In this document: positions 36,936 through 44,446 of the stretch, piece by piece
Position numbering within the stretch: position 1 is the stretch's first letter
Layout: the number at the start of each line of letters is the position of its first letter
Assembly: GCA_002841765.1 (NCBI GenBank)
Contig: PHAV01000020.1
Coordinates: 1-44,446 of the forward strand
DNA: 44,446 nucleotides
Reading direction: 5' to 3'
Source: Deltaproteobacteria bacterium HGW-Deltaproteobacteria-4
GTDB taxonomy: Bacteria; Desulfobacterota; Desulfuromonadia; Desulfuromonadales; UBA2197
Notes under the pieces: model-generated
The model's input: the letters and a program-made list of their open reading frames with translations, nothing else
Database searches by the model: none
Told to the model about the DNA's origin: nothing
Position numbers and translations under genes: made by a program

Positions 36936-39344
36936 TCACTGTACAGTTGGAGCCTCGGCGGTTATGACTCTTTCTTCTCGCTTCTCTGCAGGTGCAAGGA
37001 GGGCTGCTTCAAGGACTTGATCCATATGGTTGACGGGAATAATTGTGAGTCCCCGCTGGACGCTGGCCGGAATCTCCGTCAAATCCTTGCGGTTTTCCTC
37101 AGGGATGAGAACGCAAGTAATGCCCGCTCTTTTTGCTGCCAGCAACTTTTCCTTGAGACCGCCAATGGCCAATACCCGGCCGCGCAAAGTGATTTCACCG
37201 GTCATGGCTAATGCTCTATCGACAGCACGTCCTGTCAACGCCGAGGCGATGGCTGTGGCCATGGTAATCCCGGCGGATGGTCCGTCCTTGGGGGTTGCCC
37301 CTTCGGGGATATGGATATGGATATCGAGACGTTGGTAGAAATCCTTTTCGAGTCCGAGTTCCTGCCAGCGTGAGCGGACATAGCTGAGGGCCGCCTGGGA
37401 AGATTCGCGCATGACCTCACCAAGTTTGCCGGTAACGGTCAATTTTCCGCTCCCCGGCAGAACCGTAGTTTCTATAGTCAGGGTCTCACCGCCAACTGCG
37501 GTCCAGGCCAGACCGGTGGCGATGCCGACCATATTTTTAATTTCGAGGGCTCCGTAAGAATAGGTGTGAATGCCAAGATAGCTGCCAACCTGGCGGGAAG
37601 TCACGGTCACAGCTTTCTTGCTGGTCTGTGCCGCCAGGAGTTGCCGGGTCAGTTTTCGGCAGATGGCGGCTATTTCCCGTTCCAAATTGCGGACTCCCGC
37701 TTCCCGCGTATAATAGCGGATGATCTCATAGATTGCAGAATTGCTGAATTTAATCTGGTTTGGCGGGAAACCGTGCACTTCCAACTGTTTGGGGAGGAGG
37801 TAACGACGGGCAATATGCAATTTTTCTTCTTCGGTATACCCCTCCACCCGGATAATCTCCATGCGGTCGAGTAGGGCCCGTGGAATCGTGTGCAGGGAAT
37901 TTGCCGTGGCGATAAACATCACCGCCGACAGGTCGTATTCAACATCCAGGAAGTGATCGCCAAAAGTATGGTTCTGCTCAGGGTCAAGGACTTCGAGTAA
38001 GGCCGACGAAGGATCTCCGCGAAAGTCGGTGCTCATTTTGTCAATTTCATCGAGAAGAAAGACGGGATTAACGACACCGGTTTTGCGCATTCCGTGGATA
38101 ATCTTGCCGGGCATGGCGCCGATATAGGTACGCCGATGACCACGAATTTCGGCTTCGTCTCGAACGCCGCCAAGGGAAATGCGGACAAACTTTCTTTCCA
38201 GAGCTTTGGCGATCGAACGTCCAAGGGAAGTTTTCCCTACACCAGGAGGCCCGAGCAGGCAGATAATTGGTCCCTTGATCTTTTTGACCTGCGCTTGCAC
38301 TGCTAAATATTCCAGGATTCGTTCTTTGACTTTTTGTAATCCGTAATGGTCAGCTTCAAGGATCTTTTCCGCTCGTTGCAGATCATGACGATCTTTACTC
38401 GCTTTTTTCCAGGGAATCGAGACGATCCAGTCGATATAGTTGCGGACCACCGTCGCTTCGGCAGACATGGGTGACATCAGTTTCAGTTTACGCAACTCAG
38501 CCAAAGCTTTCTCTTTTGCTTCTTTTGAGAGACCGACAGCGTTAATTCGTTCTTCTAATTCACGTAACTCCTGCTTGAAATCGTCCTTTTCACCCAGTTC
38601 TTTCTGGATGGCGCGCATCTGTTCGTTGAGATAATACTCTTTCTGACTCCGTTCCATCTGGCTCTTGACCCGACTGCGGATTTTCTTCTCGATGCCGAGG
38701 ATCTGCAGTTCGTGTTCGAGGAGAGTGAGAAGACTTTCCAGGCGCAGGAGGGGGTTGATCTGCTCCATGATCTGCTGTTTGTCGGAAACTTTGACATTCA
38801 ATTGCGGAATAATCGCGTCAGCAAGGCGTCCTGCAGCCGTGATTCCGGAAATCGAAGAGAACATCTCCGGCGGGATCTTCTTGCTAAGGTTGATATAGCT
38901 TTCAAAGGCGGCAAGGACACTCCGACTCATCGCTTCAATCTCGTCCGAGTCCGCTAACAACTCCTCTTCCAGGACGACTTTCGCATAAAGACATTCTGGA
39001 CGTTCTTCGAGGCCGATGATACGGGCCCGTTCCTTCCCTTCGATCAGAACCTTAACGGTCCCGTCAGGGAGTTTGAGCAATTGAATAATCTGTCCGATAA
39101 CACCGACTTCATAGAGATCCCCTTGGAGCGGGTCATCGACTTTCGGATCGCGTTGTGTTGTCAGGAAGATAAGGCGCTTTTCAGCATTGGCCGCTTCCAA
39201 CGCCTGAATGGAGCGTGGGCGGCCGACAAAGAGTGGCGTGACCATCGCCGGAAAGATGACGATGTCTCGCAAGGGGATGAGGGGGTAGAGAGTTTCATTG
39301 GACAAGCTTGAGACTGCCTGCCCTGATTCAGGATAGTCGGTCAT
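36936..39344 (-). CDS. lon: ATP-dependent protease Lon
   Basis: An 802-aa LonA. N-terminal substrate domain ([21 protein letters not shown]), coiled middle, AAA+ module with [10 protein letters not shown] and FLLDEIDK, and a C-terminal protease domain with the catalytic dyad S690 (DGPSAG) and K733 (GGLKEK). It degrades misfolded and short-lived regulatory proteins. AAGGG sits before the ATG. It follows clpX by 63 bp in the tig-clpP-clpX-lon order. Confidence 0.98.
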   Translation of the reverse strand: MTDYPESGQAVSSLSNETLYPLIPLRDIVIFPAMVTPLFVGRPRSIQALEAANAEKRLIFLTTQRDPKVDDPLQGDLYEVGVIGQIIQLLKLPDGTVKVLIEGKERARIIGLEERPECLYAKVVLEEELLADSDEIEAMSRSVLAAFESYINLSKKIPPEMFSSISGITAAGRLADAIIPQLNVKVSDKQQIMEQINPLLRLESLLTLLEHELQILGIEKKIRSRVKSQMERSQKEYYLNEQMRAIQKELGEKDDFKQELRELEERINAVGLSKEAKEKALAELRKLKLMSPMSAEATVVRNYIDWIVSIPWKKASKDRHDLQRAEKILEADHYGLQKVKERILEYLAVQAQVKKIKGPIICLLGPPGVGKTSLGRSIAKALERKFVRISLGGVRDEAEIRGHRRTYIGAMPGKIIHGMRKTGVVNPVFLLDEIDKMSTDFRGDPSSALLEVLDPEQNHTFGDHFLDVEYDLSAVMFIATANSLHTIPRALLDRMEIIRVEGYTEEEKLHIARRYLLPKQLEVHGFPPNQIKFSNSAIYEIIRYYTREAGVRNLEREIAAICRKLTRQLLAAQTSKKAVTVTSRQVGSYLGIHTYSYGALEIKNMVGIATGLAWTAVGGETLTIETTVLPGSGKLTVTGKLGEVMRESSQAALSYVRSRWQELGLEKDFYQRLDIHIHIPEGATPKDGPSAGITMATAIASALTGRAVDRALAMTGEITLRGRVLAIGGLKEKLLAAKRAGITCVLIPEENRKDLTEIPASVQRGLTIIPVNHMDQVLEAALLAPAEKREERVITAEAPTVQ

Positions 39345-39407
39345 GACTCAAGCCCTTGGGGGAAGGTTGGTTGAATAAATCTACCGCCAGTTTTTAGGTG
39401 CAGTTGT

Positions 39408-40652
39408 TCAGGCCGATTCAGCGCAGTCCTGAAGAACCAGTGGTCGCGCGACACCCAAAATTGCGTCCTCGTTGATGACGACCTCGCGGACGCGATCAAG
39501 GGAGGGAATTTCATACATGACGTCAAGCATGGCATTTTCGAGGACGGAACGGAGACCACGGGCGCCGGTTTTCCGTTTCAGTGCTTGCTGTGCGACCGCA
39601 ATCAGGGCGCCATCAGTGAATTTGAGGTTAATATTGTCGAGTTCAAAGAGCTTTTGATACTGTTTGACCAAGGCATTCTTCGGCTCCTTGAGAATAGAGA
39701 TCAAGGATTCTTCGTCGAGTTCGTTCAGGGTGGCGATGACCGGCAGGCGGCCGACAAATTCAGGAATGAGGCCGAATTTGAGAAGATCACCTGGTTCGAC
39801 CTGTGCAATGGCTTCGCCAGTCGACAGATTGTGGCGCTGCTTGGTTATCGCCCCGAAGCCCATCGACTTGGTGCCGATGCGCTGGGAGACGATGCTGTCG
39901 AGACCGGAGAAGGCGCCGCCACAGATAAAGAGAATATTCGTCGTGTCGATCTTGAGGAATTCCTGCTGCGGGTGTTTCCTTCCCCCTTTGGGAGGAATAT
40001 TGGCGAGGGTCCCTTCGATAATCTTGAGCAGGGCTTGTTGCACTCCTTCGCCAGACACGTCACGCGTGATCGAGGGTGAGTCGGTTTTGCGGGCAATCTT
40101 GTCGACTTCGTCAATATAGATGATGCCGCGCTGCGCTTTTTCGATATCCCAGTCGGCAGCCTGGAGGAGGTTGAGGATAATATTTTCAACATCCTCGCCA
40201 ACATAACCCGCTTCGGTCAAAGTGGTGGCGTCAGTGATGGCAAAGGGGACATTGAGCACCTTGGCGAGGGTCTGGGCGAGGAGGGTCTTGCCACTGCCGG
40301 TCGGGCCGAGGAGGAGGATATTGCTCTTCTGTACTTCAACATCGCCGCCACTGCGGAGGTAATTCACCCGCTTGTAGTGATTGTAGACCGCAACCGCCAA
40401 GGTCTTTTTAGCGCGCTCCTGACCGATGACATATTCGTCAAGAGTCTCTTTAATTTCGACGGGGCGGGGCAAATCAGACGAGGCTTCGGCACTGTGCGAC
40501 TCGGATTCATCATCCATGATATCTTTGCACAGTTCGATACATTCATTGCAGATAAAGACGGAAGGACCTGCAATCAATTTGCGAACATCATTCTGCTCTT
40601 TGCCGCAGAAGGAACAGATTAACTGCCCGGAATGATCACTTTTTTGGCTCAC
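39408..40652 (-). CDS. clpX: ClpXP ATPase subunit ClpX
   Basis: A 414-aa unfoldase. N-terminal zinc-binding domain C13, C16, C35, C38; Walker A GPTGSGKT; Walker [11 protein letters not shown]; the IGF-like ClpP-contact loop and the [13 protein letters not shown] sensor-2 block. The start is a GTG that overlaps the clpP stop by 4 bp (GTGA), so production is coupled. Confidence 0.98.
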   Translation of the reverse strand: MSQKSDHSGQLICSFCGKEQNDVRKLIAGPSVFICNECIELCKDIMDDESESHSAEASSDLPRPVEIKETLDEYVIGQERAKKTLAVAVYNHYKRVNYLRSGGDVEVQKSNILLLGPTGSGKTLLAQTLAKVLNVPFAITDATTLTEAGYVGEDVENIILNLLQAADWDIEKAQRGIIYIDEVDKIARKTDSPSITRDVSGEGVQQALLKIIEGTLANIPPKGGRKHPQQEFLKIDTTNILFICGGAFSGLDSIVSQRIGTKSMGFGAITKQRHNLSTGEAIAQVEPGDLLKFGLIPEFVGRLPVIATLNELDEESLISILKEPKNALVKQYQKLFELDNINLKFTDGALIAVAQQALKRKTGARGLRSVLENAMLDVMYEIPSLDRVREVVINEDAILGVARPLVLQDCAESA

Positions 40653-41254
40653 TTTTTCAGCTCCATAGTATGAGGTTTACGCGTTACTATAGAGTCAACA
40701 ATACCATATTTGCAAGCTTCCGCGCCACTCATGAAGAAATCCCGCTCGGTATCGGCAGCAATCTTCTCGACCGACTGGCCGGTGTGGTGGGCAATAATCC
40801 CATTTAAAATGTCGCGCATGCGGAGAATTTCCTGGGCGTGAATGTGGATGTCGCTCGCCTGCCCACGGAATCCACCCAGCGGTTGATGGATCATGATTCG
40901 CGAGTTGGGGAGAGTAAAACGTTTGCCCGCGGCTCCGGCCGCGAGAAGGACGGCCCCCATACTTGCTGCCTGTCCGACACAGATTGTCGAGACCGGCGCT
41001 TTCAGGTATTGAATCGTGTCATAAATCGCCAGTCCGCCGGTGACGACGCCGCCGGGCGAATTGATATACAAAAAGATGTCCTTCTCCGGATCTTCCGAGT
41101 CGAGAAAGAGGAGTTGGGCAATAATCAGGTTGGCAAGGTGATCATCGATCTCACCCCCTAAAAAGATAATGCGATCTTTGAGCAGGCGCGAGTAGATGTC
41201 GTATGATCTTTCGCCCCTGCCGGTCTGCTCAACGACGAATGGTATCATAGCCAT
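40649..41254 (-). CDS. clpP: ATP-dependent Clp protease proteolytic subunit
   Basis: A 201-aa serine protease. Catalytic triad S98 (QAASMG), H123 (MIHQPLGG) and D172. AAGGAG lies 6 bases before the ATG. It is tightly linked to tig (3 bp) and clpX (4-bp overlap). Confidence 0.98.
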   Translation of the reverse strand: MAMIPFVVEQTGRGERSYDIYSRLLKDRIIFLGGEIDDHLANLIIAQLLFLDSEDPEKDIFLYINSPGGVVTGGLAIYDTIQYLKAPVSTICVGQAASMGAVLLAAGAAGKRFTLPNSRIMIHQPLGGFRGQASDIHIHAQEILRMRDILNGIIAHHTGQSVEKIAADTERDFFMSGAEACKYGIVDSIVTRKPHTMELKK

Positions 41255-41257
41255 TAC

Positions 41258-42571
41258 TTACTCCTTCTCTTCGGTCGTCAACTCTTCCTTGTCAACCTCA
41301 GTCAGCTGGGATTTATCAAGGAGGAAGCGGATGGTCTTCTCTTCGCTTATCTGAGCCATCAAGCCAATGCGAGCATCTTCGCGGGCGTAATGCTTGCGCA
41401 CCGCCTCGATCGGAGCATTGGCCATCGTTGCAATCTCTTCAAGGCGGCTATCGATTTCAGCCTCTTCGACGGTGATCCCTTCCTGAGTAGCAATGGCGGT
41501 CAGAATCAGCGTTCCCTGGACCTGACTGATGGCCGTGTCCCGATACATCTGCTTAAATGATTCCTCGGTCATTCCCATCATCTCCAGCTTCATTCCCTGG
41601 CTTTCCAGGCGCTGGCGGATATTCGCGAGCATATAGCCGAGCTGATTCTGCACCAGAGTCTCCGGAACTTCCAGGGGATTACGCTCGATCAGGGCGGTCA
41701 CCAGGCGCTCGCGCAGATCACCATCAATGCGATTGATCTCTTGTCTCCGGGCATTCTCGGTCAATTTTTCCCGCAGTTCCGCCAGTGATTCCAAACCAAA
41801 ACCTTTGGCAAATTCGTCGGTCAACACCGGAGCAACCTTTTCTCGCACTTTTTTCAAGGTCACGGCAAAGACCGCTGCCTTGCCGGCAAGGTCGGCGCTA
41901 CCGTATTGCTCGGGGAAGGTGACCTGAACATCACGAGACTCATCGACCTTCATGCCGACAACCTGCTCTTCGAAGCCGGGGATGAACTGTCCGGAACCGA
42001 GTTCCAGGGTAAAATCCTCAGCAGTTCCTCCATCAAAGAGGACGCCATCGACCGAGCCGGAGAAATCAATGACGACGTGATCGCCGAGGGCGGCAGTATC
42101 ACGGCTGGAGTCGACAATTTCGGCACGTCCTTGCCGCATCTCTTCGAGTTGTGTTTCGATCGATGTTTCGTCAAAGACGAAACGTTCTTTCTGCAGGACC
42201 AGACCGGTGTAATCGCGGGCGGTCACTTGCGGACTGACTTCAACCTCAGCGGCATAAGTAAAGGGTTTTCCGTGTTCGATCAGGCTGTTGTCAATAATTT
42301 TCGGGTCGCTAAGGACGTTGATGTCGTGGGTGTCGAGCGCTTTCACGTAACTGTCATTGATCAGGCGGTTGATGACCTGCTGCTCCATTTGCGGCGCATA
42401 GTATTGCTCAAGGATGGGGCGGGGGATCTTGCCGGCGCGGAAACCTTTGATTTTGGCGCTCTGACCGATCTTCTGGTAAGCCTTTTCAATTTCAGTCGCG
42501 ACCGTTTCGGCAGGGACTTCAAAGGACAGGCGTTTTTTGATGCTGCTGATCTCTTCTATTGTGACGTTCAT
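41258..42571 (-). CDS. tig: Trigger factor
   Basis: A 437-aa ribosome-bound chaperone with peptidyl-prolyl isomerase activity. The ribosome-binding loop GFRAGKIPRPILEQ (about 44-57) is complete; a FKBP-type domain covers about 150-245 and the helical C-domain the rest. AAGGAG precedes the ATG. It is the first gene of the quality-control operon and the last clearly core gene before the accessory-looking segment. Confidence 0.98.
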   Translation of the reverse strand: MNVTIEEISSIKKRLSFEVPAETVATEIEKAYQKIGQSAKIKGFRAGKIPRPILEQYYAPQMEQQVINRLINDSYVKALDTHDINVLSDPKIIDNSLIEHGKPFTYAAEVEVSPQVTARDYTGLVLQKERFVFDETSIETQLEEMRQGRAEIVDSSRDTAALGDHVVIDFSGSVDGVLFDGGTAEDFTLELGSGQFIPGFEEQVVGMKVDESRDVQVTFPEQYGSADLAGKAAVFAVTLKKVREKVAPVLTDEFAKGFGLESLAELREKLTENARRQEINRIDGDLRERLVTALIERNPLEVPETLVQNQLGYMLANIRQRLESQGMKLEMMGMTEESFKQMYRDTAISQVQGTLILTAIATQEGITVEEAEIDSRLEEIATMANAPIEAVRKHYAREDARIGLMAQISEEKTIRFLLDKSQLTEVDKEELTTEEKE

Positions 42572-42611
42572 GGGTTTGCTCCTTGCGATTTTAATGGGGG
42601 TGTTGGATTGT

Positions 42612-42651
42612 GAAAAAAGAGACAGACCGAACCCTGCTGGGCTACGGTCTG
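42612..42651 (-). terminator. Terminator or attenuator hairpin upstream of tig
   Basis: CAGACCG (42623-42629) pairs with CGGTCTG (42645-42651); an inner CCC/GGG extends it. On the minus strand it is followed by TCTC and six T residues. It lies 40 bp before the tig start and would stop transcripts coming from the tRNA-Leu side, or act as an attenuator in a tig leader. Confidence 0.7.
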
Positions 42652-42705
42652 GACGTAGAGTTAATGAATTCAGGAACCGTCAAAAATTATTGAAGGGTGA
42701 CGGCT

Positions 42706-42731
42706 TGGTGCGAGAGAGGGGAGTCGAACCG
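42706..42731 (-). pseudogene. tRNA 3'-end remnant 1
   Basis: Read on the minus strand this is a T-loop (GGTTCGACTCC) followed by CTCTCGC, A and CCA, i.e. the 3' end of a tRNA whose acceptor would be GCGAGAG, as in some tRNA-Leu genes. The T stem is only partly paired, and no anticodon arm, D arm or 5' acceptor strand follows upstream. It is either a decayed tRNA or an attachment-site copy left by an integrated element. Confidence 0.5.
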
Positions 42732-42888
42732 TTATGGGGTAGAAAAGTAGGTTGCCCGTCCTACTGACTGTATTCATTTTACCCAATTAAATTCCTTGGA
42801 ACCTAAGTTTTTTCAATACTTAGATTTATTCTCTTGTCCCCGACTACGCATTTTTTGAAAGAACAACTAGTTGTGCATTAACTCACAG

Positions 42889-42912
42889 GCGAGAGTGGAT
42901 CGACTCGAACCG
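42889..42912 (-). pseudogene. tRNA 3'-end-like remnant 2
   Basis: Minus strand CGGTTCGAGTCG, then CACTCTCGC. It shares GCGAGAG and TCGAACCG (plus-strand reading) with remnant 1, 179 bp away, but lacks CCA and a paired T stem. The two form an imperfect direct repeat. Confidence 0.35.
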
Positions 42913-42982
42913 TGTTTTTCACATTTCATCTACGATCCAGCACTGTGCTCCAGATGCACCATGATGGGCTTAGTATGAAAAA

Positions 42983-43067
42983 TGGTGCGGGCGAGGAGAC
43001 TTGAACTCCTATACCTTGCGGTGCCAGATCCTAAGTCTGGTGCGTCTGCCAATTCCGCCACGCCCGC
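42983..43067 (-). tRNA. tRNA-Leu (anticodon TAG)
   Basis: 85 nt on the minus strand with the long variable arm of class II tRNAs: acceptor GCGGGCG with CGCCCGC on the other side, discriminator A, encoded CCA (42985-42983), anticodon TAG at 43033-43031 in the CTTAGGA loop, T arm AGGAG-TTCAAGT-CTCCT. It has its own promoter. Confidence 0.96.
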
Positions 43068-43079
43068 AAGCGAACGAGC

Positions 43080-43108
43080 TATATACACCAATCAGAGATA
43101 TTAATCAA
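43080..43108 (-). promoter_or_regulatory. Sigma-70 promoter of tRNA-Leu
   Basis: Minus strand: TTGATT (43108-43103), 17-base spacer, TATATA (43085-43080), 12 bp upstream of the mature tRNA 5' end. Confidence 0.7.
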
Positions 43109-43324
43109 TATGAAAAGGAGCTGGATTTTGGGAAGTTAACTAGCAAGTTTGTAAAAAAAAGATCCATGCGAGAAAGAAATCTCCGAAAACGCGTAACATC
43201 TCCTTCAGTTCGAATTCGGCGGTGCTCGGTTATGAACCCCAATGTCGGTGCGGCTTCGCCAAGAAGATGACCTCTGCATTTTTTTGAATGTCACGCCCCC
43301 ACTGGAGGATTTGAAGATAGATCA

Positions 43325-44446
43325 CTAAATCGAAAATCCGACACAAAGCGTCTCGGCTTTTGGTTTCTTATGAACAGCACGATCGAAAACATTTTGTGAG
43401 CCTACTATAAGACAGAGTTTCTTAGCCCTGGTGAGGGCTGTGTATATCAGACTTCTTTCAATCATATCGCTATCGACGACACAACAGATAGCGGTTACAT
43501 CCATCTCAGACCCTTGGCTTTTGTGTATCGAGATGGCGTAGGCGGGCATCATTCCAACATCGAACATGGCATCAGTGTCGAGAGTAAGAGGCTGAGGGTG
43601 TCCCTCCAAATCGAAGACACCCACCAACTCACCATTTGTTATCTCAATGCATCTGAGGACACCCATAGTGCCGTTGAACAGATCAATATCATTCTTCGTT
43701 TCGGTAACAATAACGGGATCATTTTCATGTAGCCAGAGATGCCCGAGCGCTATTCGCTTCGCATCGCCATTGAGCTCATTCTGGAGGTGCTTATTTATTC
43801 TGTGTCCAGAATCGGGCATCCGTTCTGACATGTGAGGAGTAAGAATCTGGGCGGTGGGGAGTCTTGTCTTGATATTACGGAGAGCCTCCTTGATTTCCTG
43901 CTTAGCACATGGGACAAGAAAAACGCCCTCATCTTCTCCTGCCCATACTTGGAGTACATCGATCTGGCGGTCTTTTCCTTTTTCATCATATTTCCTCATC
44001 TGCATTGCAAGTTTGTGAATTGGTGAATTTTTCTTCTGACGAAGAACCTCCGTTAAGTTGACGCGAGGGATAGCTGCTGATTGAGCCATTTTGTGCCAAG
44101 CGATGCCAAAACCAACCGGGCTGAGCTGCTCTGTGTCGCCAACGGTAAGAAGGCTGAAATTCTTGCCATCGAAGAGGTTCAGAAGATTATTAAACAGGGC
44201 AACGTCGACCATTGAGCATTCATCGATGACAATTAAGGGATTGTCATATTTTGAAAGATCTATGACACCACTCTCGACCCTAGCGATTAGTGCATGAATA
44301 GTCCACGGCTTAATCTGGTGAGCGGTAGGAGTAGTTATGTCGTTTACAGCGAGGGTGTAAAAAACTTTGTGTAAATGGTCATCGTCGGTTACAACCCGTA
44401 ACCACTGGAGGAACCGATGGCCATACCGAAAGACGTGCTCGACTGC
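43325..44446 (-). CDS. RecD/TraA-like SF1 DNA helicase, C-terminal part (5' end beyond the window)
   Basis: The reading frame is open from the right window edge to the stop at 43325, giving the last 373 residues. Seen in order from the N-terminal side: Walker B with motif II as IVIDECSMVD, motif III as VGDTEQLSPVG, RVNLTEVLRQ, then the UvrD_C_2-type block AISIHKSQGSEMDV (motif V) and TALTRAKKLCLIVG (motif VI). These are ATP-driven SF1 helicase motifs of the RecD2/TraA kind; the Walker A part must lie outside. The codon use and base composition look more AT-rich than the tig-lon genes. A chromosomal RecD2 or a helicase of a mobile or defence element are both possible. Confidence 0.88.
   Translation of the reverse strand, partial: AVEHVFRYGHRFLQWLRVVTDDDHLHKVFYTLAVNDITTPTAHQIKPWTIHALIARVESGVIDLSKYDNPLIVIDECSMVDVALFNNLLNLFDGKNFSLLTVGDTEQLSPVGFGIAWHKMAQSAAIPRVNLTEVLRQKKNSPIHKLAMQMRKYDEKGKDRQIDVLQVWAGEDEGVFLVPCAKQEIKEALRNIKTRLPTAQILTPHMSERMPDSGHRINKHLQNELNGDAKRIALGHLWLHENDPVIVTETKNDIDLFNGTMGVLRCIEITNGELVGVFDLEGHPQPLTLDTDAMFDVGMMPAYAISIHKSQGSEMDVTAICCVVDSDMIERSLIYTALTRAKKLCLIVGSQNVFDRAVHKKPKAETLCVGFSI

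Larger units (their letters stand above)
42652..42982. other. Non-coding, AT-rich spacer between tig and tRNA-Leu
   Basis: No credible gene. It holds two tRNA 3'-end-like fragments (listed separately), a palindrome ACAACTAGTTGT near 42863 and AT-rich stretches (about 42770-42860). The composition differs from the core genes to the left. Confidence 0.7.

Noticed and set aside
42660-43070. Possible tmRNA (ssrA) in the spacer after tig
   Set aside because: A tRNA-like 3' end is present at 42706, but no matching 5' acceptor half, no tag reading frame and no pseudoknot-like GC stems are visible.
43001-43270. Plus-strand 89-codon frame
   Set aside because: It runs across the tRNA-Leu gene, has no ribosome site and no recognisable product.

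Overview
The window looks like chromosomal DNA of a Desulfuromonadales-type bacterium (the Geobacter/Desulfuromonas/Pelobacter branch of the former Deltaproteobacteria). This is inferred from gene order (glnB-glnA behind a -24/-12 promoter, tig-clpP-clpX-lon-hup followed by Asp-Val-Asp tRNAs, ffh-rpsP-rimM-trmD-methyltransferase-rplS, yebC-ruvCAB) and from families common in that group (DUF748, BCAM0308, DUF3343, SAP/Cys protein). No sequence search was run. Almost all of the window is compact core genome, with many 4-11 bp start/stop overlaps on both strands.

Layout. 1-99 is the 3' tail of a group II intron (domains V and VI). 173-2714 (+) holds a Nudix hydrolase and then the nitrogen module glnB-glnA. 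2771-8162 (-) is an apparent six-gene operon: nadB, a free-standing chorismate mutase, a free-standing DAHP-synthase-type FXD regulatory domain, thrC, a NlpC/P60 lipoprotein and a SRPBCC protein. 8389-14338 (+) is envelope-related: SLT transglycosylase, pgsA, tRNA-Gly, an OmpA-like lipoprotein with Ca-binding repeats and a very large DUF748 protein. 14455-16723 (-) holds mscL with a zinc-ribbon tail and a stress-like group: BCAM0308 protein, Hsp20, a small SAP/Cys protein and a STAS protein.

16996-20140 (+) has a small membrane protein, nadE and rsmI. 20142-22966 (-) is ligA, acylphosphatase and a nitroreductase. 23097-24368 (+) is a CBS/CorC membrane protein, facing a PAS histidine kinase (24365-25735, -). 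25844-31182 (-) is the rnhB/yraN pair and the translation/secretion operon ffh-rpsP-rimM-trmD-methyltransferase-rplS; a 63-aa membrane protein lies on the other strand. 31240-36009 covers a DUF3343 protein, a small membrane protein with a DciA-like protein, and yebC-ruvC-ruvA-ruvB-trmN6 (-). 36208-42571 (-) is the protein quality-control block tig-clpP-clpX-lon-hup with three tRNAs.

Right of tig the character changes. The DNA is more AT-rich, there is a real tRNA-Leu(UAG) and two decayed tRNA 3'-end-like fragments, and then the C-terminal part of a RecD/TraA-like SF1 helicase running off the window edge. This looks like the border of an accessory region or integration hot spot.

No CRISPR array, complete IS element or complete new defence system is visible. 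The least ordinary items are the split AroQ/FXD pair, the zinc-ribbon MscL, the overlapping STAS/SAP genes and the tRNA-remnant border with the truncated helicase.
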